Assembly (NCBI GenBank): GCA_017513125.1
Contig: JAFWDI010000006.1
Location: 1 to 64,000, forward strand
DNA length: 64,000 nt
Reading direction: 5' to 3'
From: Lachnospiraceae bacterium
Lineage (GTDB): Bacteria; Bacillota; Clostridia; Lachnospirales; Lachnospiraceae
Shown here: positions 9,150-17,533 of the stretch, piece by piece
Numbering within the stretch: the first letter of the stretch is position 1
How the letters are laid out: every line of letters begins with the position of its first letter
The notes under the pieces: generated by a model
The model's input: the letters and a program-made list of their open reading frames with translations, nothing else
What the model was told of the DNA's origin: nothing
Database searches by the model: none
Position numbers and translations under genes: made by a program

Positions 9150-10049
9150 TCATCTCCCCAGCTTCCTGCTGATGATTCCCAGATACTTCGCGATCCGCGA
9201 CGGAATGCAGAGTTCCGTGTCCCGGCCGCTCTTCAGCGCGCCGAGCAGATCGATCTCGGTGTTATAGTAATACATCTCGTACGGGCGCAGCCGACCGTCG
9301 GCCTGCGCCTGTTCCATCCAGACGTTCATCAGGCGCTCGCCCAGAAACGCCAGCTCGCGCTCTCCGTGCATCCCGAAGCGCTCCGCGAGCGCGCCGAAGA
9401 CCGTGAACATCCAGTTCATGTACTCGCGGAACAGTTCCCGCGGCATGATGAAGATGCACTTCAGGTAGTAGTCCTCGGACTTCATAACGCGATCGAACGT
9501 GCGCAGATACGCTGGGAAGCGCTCCGCGACGATCTCCCGCGACGCATCGAGCAGGTACGGGTCCCCGCAGTGCGCGTACTGGTTATAGAGGCCCGCGGGA
9601 AAACGTCCGGTCTTCCTCGGAAGGATACAGTTATAGCCTTTCGCGAACACGCGGGCAATGTCTGCGCGCCGCACCGCCCGGCGCAGCGCCAGCCGTTCGC
9701 GGGCCGCCGGATCGCGGACGAACGCCGCGAGCAGATACTCCGGCGTGCTCATCTTCACGAAGAAGCGGCGGTAGTGCGCCTCGCCGACGATCTCCTCCTC
9801 CGCGTGCTTCCACATCCAGTAGAGCGCGGTAAACTCCGAGTACGTCGGGTTTTCCGCGGAGATGTTCTCGCCGTCGTTATCAAACACATAACGCGGAACG
9901 CTCACTCCCTCCGCGGTCTTTCTGCGGCCGCGGAAGCCCGAAAGGTCCCGGCCGGCCGCACCGGCTACGATCGGGACGTAGTCCTTCGACGGAAGCTTCC
10001 CGCAGGGATCATATGTAACTGTGTAGATCTTCAGACTCTTCATATTCAT
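9150..10049 (-). CDS. DUF4422 capsular polysaccharide synthesis protein
   Basis: The 299-residue protein matches the DUF4422 family: an N-terminal KIYTVTYDPCG strand, PVxVAGAAG-like segment, YSEFTALYWMWKH, HYRRFF, and YNQY..HC further on. The family occurs in capsule and teichoic-acid loci and is considered a putative glycosyltransferase. Its ATG at 10049 overlaps the stop of the upstream glycosyltransferase gene (ATGA), so translation is probably coupled; an ATG at 10043 is also possible. The longer open frame back to 10133 starts with low-complexity Ala/Arg residues and is unlikely. The acceptor and donor are unknown. Confidence 0.85.
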   Translation of the reverse strand: MNMKSLKIYTVTYDPCGKLPSKDYVPIVAGAAGRDLSGFRGRRKTAEGVSVPRYVFDNDGENISAENPTYSEFTALYWMWKHAEEEIVGEAHYRRFFVKMSTPEYLLAAFVRDPAARERLALRRAVRRADIARVFAKGYNCILPRKTGRFPAGLYNQYAHCGDPYLLDASREIVAERFPAYLRTFDRVMKSEDYYLKCIFIMPRELFREYMNWMFTVFGALAERFGMHGERELAFLGERLMNVWMEQAQADGRLRPYEMYYYNTEIDLLGALKSGRDTELCIPSRIAKYLGIISRKLGR

Positions 10050-11116
10050 TGATCGAAAAACACGAAACGCCGCACCTGATAGTACACGCGCAGCACCGGG
10101 CCGAGCACGCCGAGCCGCTCGAAGCGCGCGCACCAGCGCAGGATCTTCGCCGCATACCCGCGGGCAATGCTCCGCTCCGACCGCAGGTTCGGGTTCCGCA
10201 GGTAGTTCGGGAACGCCGCGCGCATCGACGCGCGCATGCTCCGATAGACCGCCATGCGCTGCGCGGGCCGGACCGAGAGGTTCGCCATCAGCAGGTCGCC
10301 GTAGTAGATCTTCATGAGCTCAAGCTCGATCTCCTGCGCCTCCGTGCCCGTGACGGTCCCGCGCTTTCCGCGGGCGGACACGCGGTCTGCGGTCTCGCGG
10401 AACGTCCGGCAGTTGCGGCCGAAACGTTCGGTGATCTGCGGCACCTCCAGGACTTTCTTCCGGCGGCCTTCGGACTGATCGTTCACGAACCAGCGGTAGA
10501 CCGGCTTCCGCACGAAGGCCACGCGCTTCGAATGCTCGTGGAACTGCAGGTTAAAGACCGCGTCCTCGGGCATCTGCGTGAAGCGCAGCCCGTACCGTTC
10601 GATGATCTTTCTCCGGTACAGCGAACCGTGCAGCAGACTCACCATCCACTTCGAAGGCGTCCGCGAAAAGTCCTGGACCTGGATCACACGCCCCTGCGCG
10701 TCCACGTCCTGCACATATCCGACCACGCAGTCCGCGTTCGAAGCCTGCGCCGCGCCGCTCAGGATCGAGAGCGCCTCCGGGGCCAGCTCGTCGTCCGAGT
10801 CGCAGAACAGGATGTACTTTCCGCGCGCGTGATCGATCAGCCGCGACTTGTTCTCGAGGATCCCGCGGTTCTCCGGGTTCGCGAAGATGCGGATGCGCAT
10901 GTCGCGGTTCTCCGCGGCGAACTGCGCGGCCCGCGCCACGGAATCGTCGGTCGAAGCGTCGTCCGAGATCACGACCTCAAAATCCGCGTCGTCCTTCTGA
11001 TCCCTCAGGACCTCGAGCGCGCGGATCAGGTAGTCCGCGTAATTATAGGACGAGATGCAGACGCTGATCAGCGGCTCGCCCGGGCCCCAGGCCCCGTTTC
11101 CGGCCGGCGCGCTCAT
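10046..11116 (-). CDS. Glycosyltransferase family 2
   Basis: The 356-residue protein has an N-terminal GT-A domain. It opens with LISVCISSYNYADYLIRALE, then VVISDDASTDDS, and carries the metal-binding DSDD motif (ILFCDSDDELAPEA, about residue 103). The C-terminal part is basic and ends in a short hydrophobic stretch that may sit at the membrane. It probably adds one sugar of the repeat unit. Its start overlaps the stop of the GtrB-like gene by ATGA. The specific sugar cannot be predicted. Confidence 0.9.
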   Translation of the reverse strand: MSAPAGNGAWGPGEPLISVCISSYNYADYLIRALEVLRDQKDDADFEVVISDDASTDDSVARAAQFAAENRDMRIRIFANPENRGILENKSRLIDHARGKYILFCDSDDELAPEALSILSGAAQASNADCVVGYVQDVDAQGRVIQVQDFSRTPSKWMVSLLHGSLYRRKIIERYGLRFTQMPEDAVFNLQFHEHSKRVAFVRKPVYRWFVNDQSEGRRKKVLEVPQITERFGRNCRTFRETADRVSARGKRGTVTGTEAQEIELELMKIYYGDLLMANLSVRPAQRMAVYRSMRASMRAAFPNYLRNPNLRSERSIARGYAAKILRWCARFERLGVLGPVLRVYYQVRRFVFFDQ

Positions 11117-12165
11117 GCGCCGTCACCGCTTTTCGGCGCCGCGGGCTCTCCCGAAGGGAAGGTTTCCACCGGGGAAGACATGACCGCCGTGGCGGCCGAC
11201 GCCTCAGGAACCGGAGTCCGGTCCTGTGCGGGTCCGAAATTCAGCCGTTCCTCCTCAATCACGAGCGGCCGGTTCATCACGCGCTGGTTAATGTTCAGCA
11301 CATACTCGCCCATCAGCCCGATGAAGCACAGCTGCACCGCGCCCAGGAAGAACATGCCGATGACGATCGGGGCCATGCCGGCATTGAAGCTGTACCAGTG
11401 CGTCAGCTTCATGACCAGGTAGAAGATCGCGATGCCCAGGCTTGCGAGTCCCAGCAGGAAGCCCACCATCGTCGCCAGGCGCAGGCCCACTTTCGTATAG
11501 CTCGTGACCGACAGCATCGTCGCGTCATAGAGCGTGTAGAAATTATTATGCGTCTTTCCCGCGCGCCGCTGCGGCTGCTCGTAGGGCACCTCGCAGCGCT
11601 TATATCCGAACTCCGCGACGACGCCGCGCATGAACGGGATCGGGTCGTGCAGGTCGCGTAGGATGTTCACGAAATCGCGGTCATACAGGCCGAAACCGGT
11701 GAACTGCTCGATCATCTCGACGTCGGACATCTTCCGGATCATCTTGTAATAGATCCCGCGCAGCGCGTAGATGAACGGATTTTCCTTCGAAGAGGTCTTG
11801 ATCGCGGAGACGATCTTATAGCCCTCCTCCCACTTCGCGACGAAAGTCGGAATCAGCTCGACCGGATCCTGGAAGTCGCAGCACATCGAGACCGTGCAGT
11901 CGCCGTCGGTCTGGCAGATGCCGTGGTAGGGAGAATTGAACTGTCCGAAGTTCCGCGCGTTGAAGATGGCCTTGATCCGCCGGTCTTCCGCGCACATCTG
12001 CCGCAGGTAGACGCGCGTCCTGTCCGTCGAGCAGTTGTCGATGAACAGGATATCGTAGTCGTACTGCGGAAGATCCCGCGCGAACATTTCCTTCAGCGCC
12101 TGCGCGATCTCTCGGACGTTCTCCTCTTCGTTATAGCAGGGTATCAGCACACTGATCTTTTTCAT
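11113..12165 (-). CDS. GtrB/DPM-like polyprenyl-phosphate glycosyltransferase
   Basis: The 350-residue protein has a family 2 glycosyltransferase domain (ISVLIPCYNEEENVREI, then FIDNCSTDRT) and two C-terminal membrane helices (about residues 225-252 and 262-288). This layout is typical of GtrB and ArnC enzymes, which transfer a sugar to undecaprenyl phosphate. The GtrA-family gene at 1061 would be its natural partner. The ATG at 12165 is chosen; the longer frame starts with TTG at 12198 and adds only a charged dipeptide-rich stretch. The tail after the last helix is Pro/Ala rich. Confidence 0.9.
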   Translation of the reverse strand: MKKISVLIPCYNEEENVREIAQALKEMFARDLPQYDYDILFIDNCSTDRTRVYLRQMCAEDRRIKAIFNARNFGQFNSPYHGICQTDGDCTVSMCCDFQDPVELIPTFVAKWEEGYKIVSAIKTSSKENPFIYALRGIYYKMIRKMSDVEMIEQFTGFGLYDRDFVNILRDLHDPIPFMRGVVAEFGYKRCEVPYEQPQRRAGKTHNNFYTLYDATMLSVTSYTKVGLRLATMVGFLLGLASLGIAIFYLVMKLTHWYSFNAGMAPIVIGMFFLGAVQLCFIGLMGEYVLNINQRVMNRPLVIEEERLNFGPAQDRTPVPEASAATAVMSSPVETFPSGEPAAPKSGDGA

Positions 12166-12201
12166 GATGCTTCTCTTTTCTTCCGCCCTGTCGGGCAATG
12201 C

Positions 12202-13218
12202 TTACAGCGGTAACGATCCTTCCGCTGACGCCGGCGCCTGCAGCGGATGTTCCGCACACCAGCGCACGGTCTTTCGGATGCCTTCCTCCGGCGCGGTGCC
12301 GAAGCCTTCTCCCCGGACGAGTCCGAGGTCTCTCTCGATGGCGGATACGTCCGCCTTCAGGTACATGACCTGCTTCTCCGCGTAGGGCCGGGCGCCGAGC
12401 CGCGGCTCCGTCATCCGTCCGGTCACCTCGGCCGCAGCCGCCGCGATCATGCGGATGTAATCCGCGAGCGGTCTGGCCTCGCCGCTGCCGACGGGATAGA
12501 TCTGTCCGTCCCTGCCGGACTCCGCGAGCCGGAACAGGATCTCCGCCGCGTCCTCCGCGAACAGGTAATCCCACTGCTGCTCCCCGGCGGTGAAGTCCGG
12601 GGAAACGCCCGCCAGAAAGCTTCTGGCCGCGCTCATGACCATCGACTGTTCGCCGTCATACGGCCCGTAGACGCTCAGGATCCGGGGCCAGATGTGGCGG
12701 ATCCCCAGCTCTTCGCAGCGCTTTCTCGTCATCTGGCCGGCCGCCAGTTTCGCCATACCGTAGCCGTTCTCCGGGAAGCAGGGCGTCTCCGGGGTCAATG
12801 CCCCTTCCACGCGCCCGTACTCCGCCTGCGAGCCCGCGCCGATGAATGTGTGGCACTCGAGTCCGGACGCAGCCCGCACCGCGGTCATCGTGCGGGCAAT
12901 GTTCTGCGCCTGGAGGTCCATGTCATTGCGCGACGGACCGCTGGTCCCCGCCCAGGCGAAGTGATAAAATACGTCGCCCGTGATGAACTCGCCCGAAGCC
13001 ATGTCGTTCTCGCCCGCCAGCTTCAGCAGGTCCGGGAGCACTTCATACTCCTCCATCGAACAGTATACCCGAACCAGGCGCTCATGCTCCGGCAGCCGGT
13101 CATTCCGCGCCGAGTCCTGGTGCAGGACCGCGAACACGCGGTCGCCGTTCTCCAGATATTTTCGTACCAGGGTCATGCCGACCGCGCCGGTGACTCCGGT
13201 GATGATGATGTTTTTCAT
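12202..13218 (-). CDS. NAD-dependent NDP-sugar epimerase/reductase (RfbJ/YerF-like)
   Basis: The 338-residue protein is an extended SDR with the Rossmann motif TGVTGAVGM at residues 7-15 and catalytic YGMAK. Other landmarks are HFAWAGTSG, FIGAGSQAEYG and WPRILSVYGPYDG. Family members epimerise or reduce 4-keto NDP-sugars, for example CDP-abequose synthase. Next to the thiamine-diphosphate enzyme at 13266 and near rfbF/rfbH, it is a good candidate for reducing the keto group of a branched CDP-dideoxyhexose. The exact product is inferred only from context. Confidence 0.82.
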   Translation of the reverse strand: MKNIIITGVTGAVGMTLVRKYLENGDRVFAVLHQDSARNDRLPEHERLVRVYCSMEEYEVLPDLLKLAGENDMASGEFITGDVFYHFAWAGTSGPSRNDMDLQAQNIARTMTAVRAASGLECHTFIGAGSQAEYGRVEGALTPETPCFPENGYGMAKLAAGQMTRKRCEELGIRHIWPRILSVYGPYDGEQSMVMSAARSFLAGVSPDFTAGEQQWDYLFAEDAAEILFRLAESGRDGQIYPVGSGEARPLADYIRMIAAAAAEVTGRMTEPRLGARPYAEKQVMYLKADVSAIERDLGLVRGEGFGTAPEEGIRKTVRWCAEHPLQAPASAEGSLPL

Positions 13219-13265
13219 GTCATTGTCCCGCGCGTCCGTCCGCGCCCCTTCAGAGATCCGGCGGA

Positions 13266-15191
13266 TCAGTCCTTCGGAAAGCGAATTGCTTCAAACTCCT
13301 CCCTCGGAAGGAAAGGCGCCATGTCATCGAGCGACGGCGACACGATCCGCCCGTCGGGCAGGACCTTCGAGGACGATTTCGGCTGGAAATTCCGCTCCGG
13401 GTCCACGACCGCCTCGATGATGCAGGGCCCCTCGCCGTTCAGCGCCTCCTCGAGCACCGGCCCGCAGTTCGCCTCGGTATCCAGCCGGAAGTATCCCACG
13501 CCGAACGCCTGTGCGAGGATCCGGAAATCCGGGAAGCTCACGCCGCTCGACGGGTCAATGCCGATAAACGGCGGCTGAAACAGGTTCCGCTGGGTCTGGC
13601 GTATCGAATGATAGCCGTTATTGTTCAGCAGGATGATCTTAATATTCAGGCGGTTCTGCGCCACAGTGGCGAGTTCCTGCAGGTTCATCATGAAGCTGCC
13701 GTCACCGTCGATGCAGACGATGCGCTTCGAAGACGCCGCACGGCTCCCATCGGACGAGGCCGCGGCATATGCCCGATCCGCGACCGCGGCACCGACCGCG
13801 GCCGGGAAGCCGTAGCCCATGGCCGCACAGCCGGAGTTCGTGAACATCCGCTGGCCCTGCTTCACACGCAGAGCCTGGAACGTGATCACGCAGGCGCTGC
13901 CGTTTCCACAGATGATCCGGTCATCCGTGCGCAGATGATCCGACAGCATATCCATGAAAATGTACGGGTCGATCGTGCCGCCCTCCGGCTTTCGGTACGC
14001 GGGATCCGCCGCGGGATAGCGCGTGACCAGATCCTTACACCACGCCAGCCAGTCTCTGTGATCCCCCGCAGGGAAGCACTCCAGTCCGGTGCATCCCTGC
14101 GCGACGCGGCGGGCCGCCGCCCGGAGCAGCGCGCCGATAAAGTCCTTTACGTCCGCCCACACCGGCATATCCGGCCGGATCGTGGGTTTCTTCAGCTCCT
14201 TCGGGTCGATATCCACGATGATCTTCTCCGCATTCTTCGCGAAGTCGAAATGATTATAGCCGATCATCCGGATATTCAGCCGGCAGCCCAGAGAGACCAG
14301 CAGGTCGCAGTTCTGGACCGCGAAGTTCCCGGGCCGCGTACCCACGGTGCCGGGCATTCCCGCGAAGCAGGGATGGTCCGCCGCCACGGTATCATTCGCA
14401 TTCCAGGCTGTGACCACCGGAATCTTCAGCACGTCCAGCAGCTTCAGCAGCTCCTCTTCGGCACCGCCCAGCCGAATGCCCGTGCCTGCCAGCAGCAGAG
14501 GCGCCTTCGCCTGACGGATCTTCGCGAGGACCGCGTCCGCGGTCTCGTCCGACACGGCGGGAACCTCCCCGAACTCAGCCAGCAGGTCCTCGTCTCCCAG
14601 CGAGCGCGCCCCGGCGATCTCCTCTTCCGGATCGAAATGGATCAGTTCTTCCGTCTCGATCTTCGCGCCCTGCACGTCCAGCGGAACGTCGATCCATACC
14701 GGCCCCGGCCGCCCGTGCAGCGCCAGATACCACGCCTTCTCGATCTCATAGGCCGTCCGCGCCGGATCCTGCAGCCGGACCGCGTACTTCGTCATGTTCG
14801 AGACCGACGGGACGATATCGAACTCCTGATCGCCCAGCTGGCGCAGACCCAGTTCGGGGCAGGCGTGAATCGTCGTCTCGCGCTTCACCTGGCCCGAGAC
14901 CACGAACATCGGGATCGAGTCCAGATAAGCGCCCATAACGCCGGTGATCGCGTTCGTGCCGCCGGGGCCCGAAGTCACGCACAGCGCCGCGATCCGCCCG
15001 GTCAGGCGCGCATAGCCTTCCGCGGCAATCGAACTCGCCTGCTCGTGATGATTAAATACGCAGTGCAGACCTTCCTGATGGCCCAGCGCGTCGTTCAGAT
15101 GCATGGCGCCGCCGCCCGTGACCAGGAAGCAGTCCGTCACGCCCTGCTTTACCAGAAAATCCGAGATGTATCCCGCAACTTTAATTTCCAT
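13266..15191 (-). CDS. Thiamine-diphosphate enzyme, acetolactate-synthase-like (YerE-like candidate)
   Basis: The 641-residue protein has all three domains of the acetolactate synthase family. The N-terminal pyrimidine domain carries the catalytic Glu in NHHEQASS and TSGPGGTNAITG. The central domain begins near residue 215. The C-terminal domain has the ThDP/Mg motif CIDGDGSFMMN followed by NNNGYHS. A Ser/Ala-rich insertion precedes the GDG motif. In an rfbF-rfbG-rfbH locus, such a homologue recalls YerE, which adds a two-carbon unit from pyruvate to a CDP-4-keto-3,6-dideoxyhexose. No regulatory small subunit or other branched-chain amino acid gene is nearby, which argues against a role in valine/isoleucine synthesis. 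Confidence 0.85.
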   Translation of the reverse strand: MEIKVAGYISDFLVKQGVTDCFLVTGGGAMHLNDALGHQEGLHCVFNHHEQASSIAAEGYARLTGRIAALCVTSGPGGTNAITGVMGAYLDSIPMFVVSGQVKRETTIHACPELGLRQLGDQEFDIVPSVSNMTKYAVRLQDPARTAYEIEKAWYLALHGRPGPVWIDVPLDVQGAKIETEELIHFDPEEEIAGARSLGDEDLLAEFGEVPAVSDETADAVLAKIRQAKAPLLLAGTGIRLGGAEEELLKLLDVLKIPVVTAWNANDTVAADHPCFAGMPGTVGTRPGNFAVQNCDLLVSLGCRLNIRMIGYNHFDFAKNAEKIIVDIDPKELKKPTIRPDMPVWADVKDFIGALLRAAARRVAQGCTGLECFPAGDHRDWLAWCKDLVTRYPAADPAYRKPEGGTIDPYIFMDMLSDHLRTDDRIICGNGSACVITFQALRVKQGQRMFTNSGCAAMGYGFPAAVGAAVADRAYAAASSDGSRAASSKRIVCIDGDGSFMMNLQELATVAQNRLNIKIILLNNNGYHSIRQTQRNLFQPPFIGIDPSSGVSFPDFRILAQAFGVGYFRLDTEANCGPVLEEALNGEGPCIIEAVVDPERNFQPKSSSKVLPDGRIVSPSLDDMAPFLPREEFEAIRFPKD

Positions 15192-15230
15192 GTTCGCTTC
15201 CTTTATCTTTTCGCAATGCTGCGTTCTGTC

Positions 15231-15887
15231 TCACATACTCAGCAGAAGCTTCCTCAGTTCCTCCGTGCTTTCCGCACACGCCGCGGCCCCTTCGGCCAGG
15301 GCCTCTTCCCGGCTCTTAAAGCCGTACCCATACGTCAGCCCCAGGAAGTCCGCGCCGGCGATCCGCGCTCCGTTCGAGTCGCTGACCGAATCGCCCACCA
15401 TAAGCGTACGCAGCAGCGGCACTCCGCACTCTTCCGCACACATGACGATCAGGTCCGGCTTCTTCAGAACACCCGCGTCGTCCGGTCCGTGGATCACGTC
15501 GAAAAGCGGCGCGAGCCCGAAATGCTCCAGCATCTTCTTCGCATAGTCTTCACGTTTATTCGTGCCGACCGCGGTCTTCGCGCCGGCTGCCCGCACCGCC
15601 CGCAACACGTCGAAGATCCCCTCGTACGGCTCCGCGATCAGGCATCCTTCCGACGCGTAATATTTCCGAAAGACCCGCGTCATCTCCTGCGCGGCCCCGG
15701 TCGTAAGGCCGAACTCCTCCTGAAAACTCTTCTGAATGGGCGGGCCGATCCAGTTCAGCATCCGCTCCCACGGAGGCGCTTCATAGCCCAGTTCTTCGAT
15801 CGCCTTTACCGCCGAGCCGAGCACGCCGTCTTCGGTCTTCATCAATGTTCCGTCCAGATCGAAAACGATCAGATCATACTTTTTCAT
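15231..15887 (-). CDS. HAD-superfamily phosphatase (Gph-like)
   Basis: The 218-residue protein has the HAD motif I VFDLDGTL at residues 7-14, a small helical cap, Lys in GTNKRED and motif IV VGDSVSDSNGA. It resembles phosphoglycolate phosphatase and pyrophosphatase PpaX. It sits between the aldolase gene (10 bases upstream) and the thiamine enzyme, so it may remove a phosphate from an intermediate or donor of the unusual sugar pathway. A general house-cleaning phosphatase cannot be excluded. Confidence 0.87.
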   Translation of the reverse strand: MKKYDLIVFDLDGTLMKTEDGVLGSAVKAIEELGYEAPPWERMLNWIGPPIQKSFQEEFGLTTGAAQEMTRVFRKYYASEGCLIAEPYEGIFDVLRAVRAAGAKTAVGTNKREDYAKKMLEHFGLAPLFDVIHGPDDAGVLKKPDLIVMCAEECGVPLLRTLMVGDSVSDSNGARIAGADFLGLTYGYGFKSREEALAEGAAACAESTEELRKLLLSM

Positions 15888-15896
15888 GTCCGCTCC

Positions 15897-17489
15897 TCAT
15901 GCCTCATACCTTGATGTCGTCACGAACTCCGCTGCGAACTCATCCTTCATCTCATCCAGGAACGCCCGCATCCGGGCGTTCAGCCCGTCCGCCTTCGCTT
16001 TCACGAAATCGTACTCCCGCTCGGCATTGTAATAATTCGACTCCTCCGCGCTGTAACCGTCGAAGCCGGCGAACGCCGCGCCCTTAACTCCCAGCCCGGC
16101 CAGCGCCTTGATCAGCATGATCAGCGAGTTATCGATAAACTCGGCTTCCGCGTCCATCAATGAACTGAAATTCAGCACGTACTCGAACGCGCCCTCCGCA
16201 GTCGGCGTCACGTTCGATGTCGCGATGATCCGGTGCCCGCCCTCGAGCAGCCGCGTCGCGAGCTGCACATAGCGCTTCGAATTCGAGAGGAAGATATAGT
16301 CCGTGTCCCAGGCCTCCGGAATCATGTTGATCGAAATGACCGTCGGCCGCTCCGCAGCGATGTACGCGTCGACACGCTCCTTCTCGGTGCGGATGCTCGT
16401 GCCCGGTCCGAGGACCAGGATCTTCCGCCCGGAAAGCGCCGCGCGGAGCCGCTCTCTGTCGGCCTCGTCATTGATATCGTTCGTCTGATAATCCTTATAG
16501 AGCTCCTCGATGTAAGCCTTATCGAAGAGCAGTTTCTTCTCTCCCTGCAGGCGCTTCAGCAGCCCGTCGATCTGCCGGACCGAGAGCGTGCGCTTCTCCA
16601 TCAGGAAGGAGACGTAGTTCGGGTGGCAGTCGTTCGACGCCGCCAGATAATAAAACAGGTTATATCCCCAGGTCGCCGGGCGGTAAAACTTCGTGATGTT
16701 CGCGTCGATCGCCTCCATAAGCTGACTGATGTCGTAGCGCTTCCCGAGCCGCTCGTTCATATACATCGCGATCAGTTCGATCGGGGCATTGCCCGCGCTC
16801 TTCCCCATGCCGTAGATGGAGCCGTCCACCAGGAGGTCCCGCTCCGTGTCGTAGGAAAGCATCGTGATGCAGTTCGCATAGCCCATCTGGAAATTATTAT
16901 GACCGTGGTATCCGAGGGCAATGCCCGGATCCAGGTTCCGGTCCAGAATGTCGATCAGGTGCTGCAGGTTATTCTGGTGCATCAGCCCGTAGGTGTCGAC
17001 CATCGAGACCGCGTAGGGCTTCACCTCGTTCGCGAGGCGCACCAGGTCGAGCATCTCCTCGTCGGAGTAGCTCGTCACCGAGACCAGCTGCGCGAAGACT
17101 TTATAGCCCAGCGCCTTCAGCTGCGCGCAGAACGCCAGCGCCGGCTCTCGCAGATGCTTCTTAAAGATCACGCGGATGCCGTCGAGGAAGCATTCGCCGC
17201 AGGGACGGATGTTTTCGATCGCGCAGGTTCCGTAATCGATCATGCCCACGACCAGCGTGCGCTTCCGGTCCAGTCCCCCGTAGATGCGCTCCATATCGTC
17301 CGAATGCGGCATGATGCTGCGGTCCGGGTCGAACGGCCGGCGGTCGTCCAGAAAGCCGACCTCGATAAAATCCACGCCCGCGTCGACCACGCGCTCGAAC
17401 ACGCTGACGAGGTCATCGTGCCCGAATCTCCAGTCATTCACATATCCGCCGTCCCTGAGCGTGCAGTCCAGTAGCAGTTTTTTCCCCAT
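15897..17489 (-). CDS. DRE-TIM aldolase with C-terminal Rossmann-like domain
   Basis: The 530-residue protein begins with LLLDCTLRDGGYVND, the DRE-TIM metallolyase signature found in HMG-CoA lyase and 4-hydroxy-2-oxovalerate aldolase. HGHNNFQMGYAN (about residue 205) supplies the metal-binding histidines. Residues about 345-530 form a second alpha/beta domain (KILVLGPGTSI) that I do not recognise with certainty; it is reminiscent of MptE/DUF115-type domains. The start at 17489 follows GGAGAAG; an upstream frame to 17537 lacks support. Linked to the thiamine enzyme and phosphatase, it may make or rework a 2-oxo acid or aldehyde used in branched-sugar synthesis. The reaction is unknown. Confidence 0.82.
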   Translation of the reverse strand: MGKKLLLDCTLRDGGYVNDWRFGHDDLVSVFERVVDAGVDFIEVGFLDDRRPFDPDRSIMPHSDDMERIYGGLDRKRTLVVGMIDYGTCAIENIRPCGECFLDGIRVIFKKHLREPALAFCAQLKALGYKVFAQLVSVTSYSDEEMLDLVRLANEVKPYAVSMVDTYGLMHQNNLQHLIDILDRNLDPGIALGYHGHNNFQMGYANCITMLSYDTERDLLVDGSIYGMGKSAGNAPIELIAMYMNERLGKRYDISQLMEAIDANITKFYRPATWGYNLFYYLAASNDCHPNYVSFLMEKRTLSVRQIDGLLKRLQGEKKLLFDKAYIEELYKDYQTNDINDEADRERLRAALSGRKILVLGPGTSIRTEKERVDAYIAAERPTVISINMIPEAWDTDYIFLSNSKRYVQLATRLLEGGHRIIATSNVTPTAEGAFEYVLNFSSLMDAEAEFIDNSLIMLIKALAGLGVKGAAFAGFDGYSAEESNYYNAEREYDFVKAKADGLNARMRAFLDEMKDEFAAEFVTTSRYEA

Positions 17490-17533
17490 GTCTTCTCCGT
17501 CAACGTCACGGCCGGTATGCCCGCCGGCCGAAC

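Noticed and set aside
13266-15191. Annotation as biosynthetic acetolactate synthase (ilvB)
   Set aside because: No ilvN-type subunit or other branched-chain amino acid gene nearby; the genes on both sides belong to sugar-nucleotide and glycan metabolism.
16651-16690. A sequence resembling the ATAACA palindrome (AAAACAGGTTATAT)
   Set aside because: It is not an inverted repeat and matches the consensus poorly; explained by Tyr-Asn-Leu-Phe-Tyr-Tyr codons.
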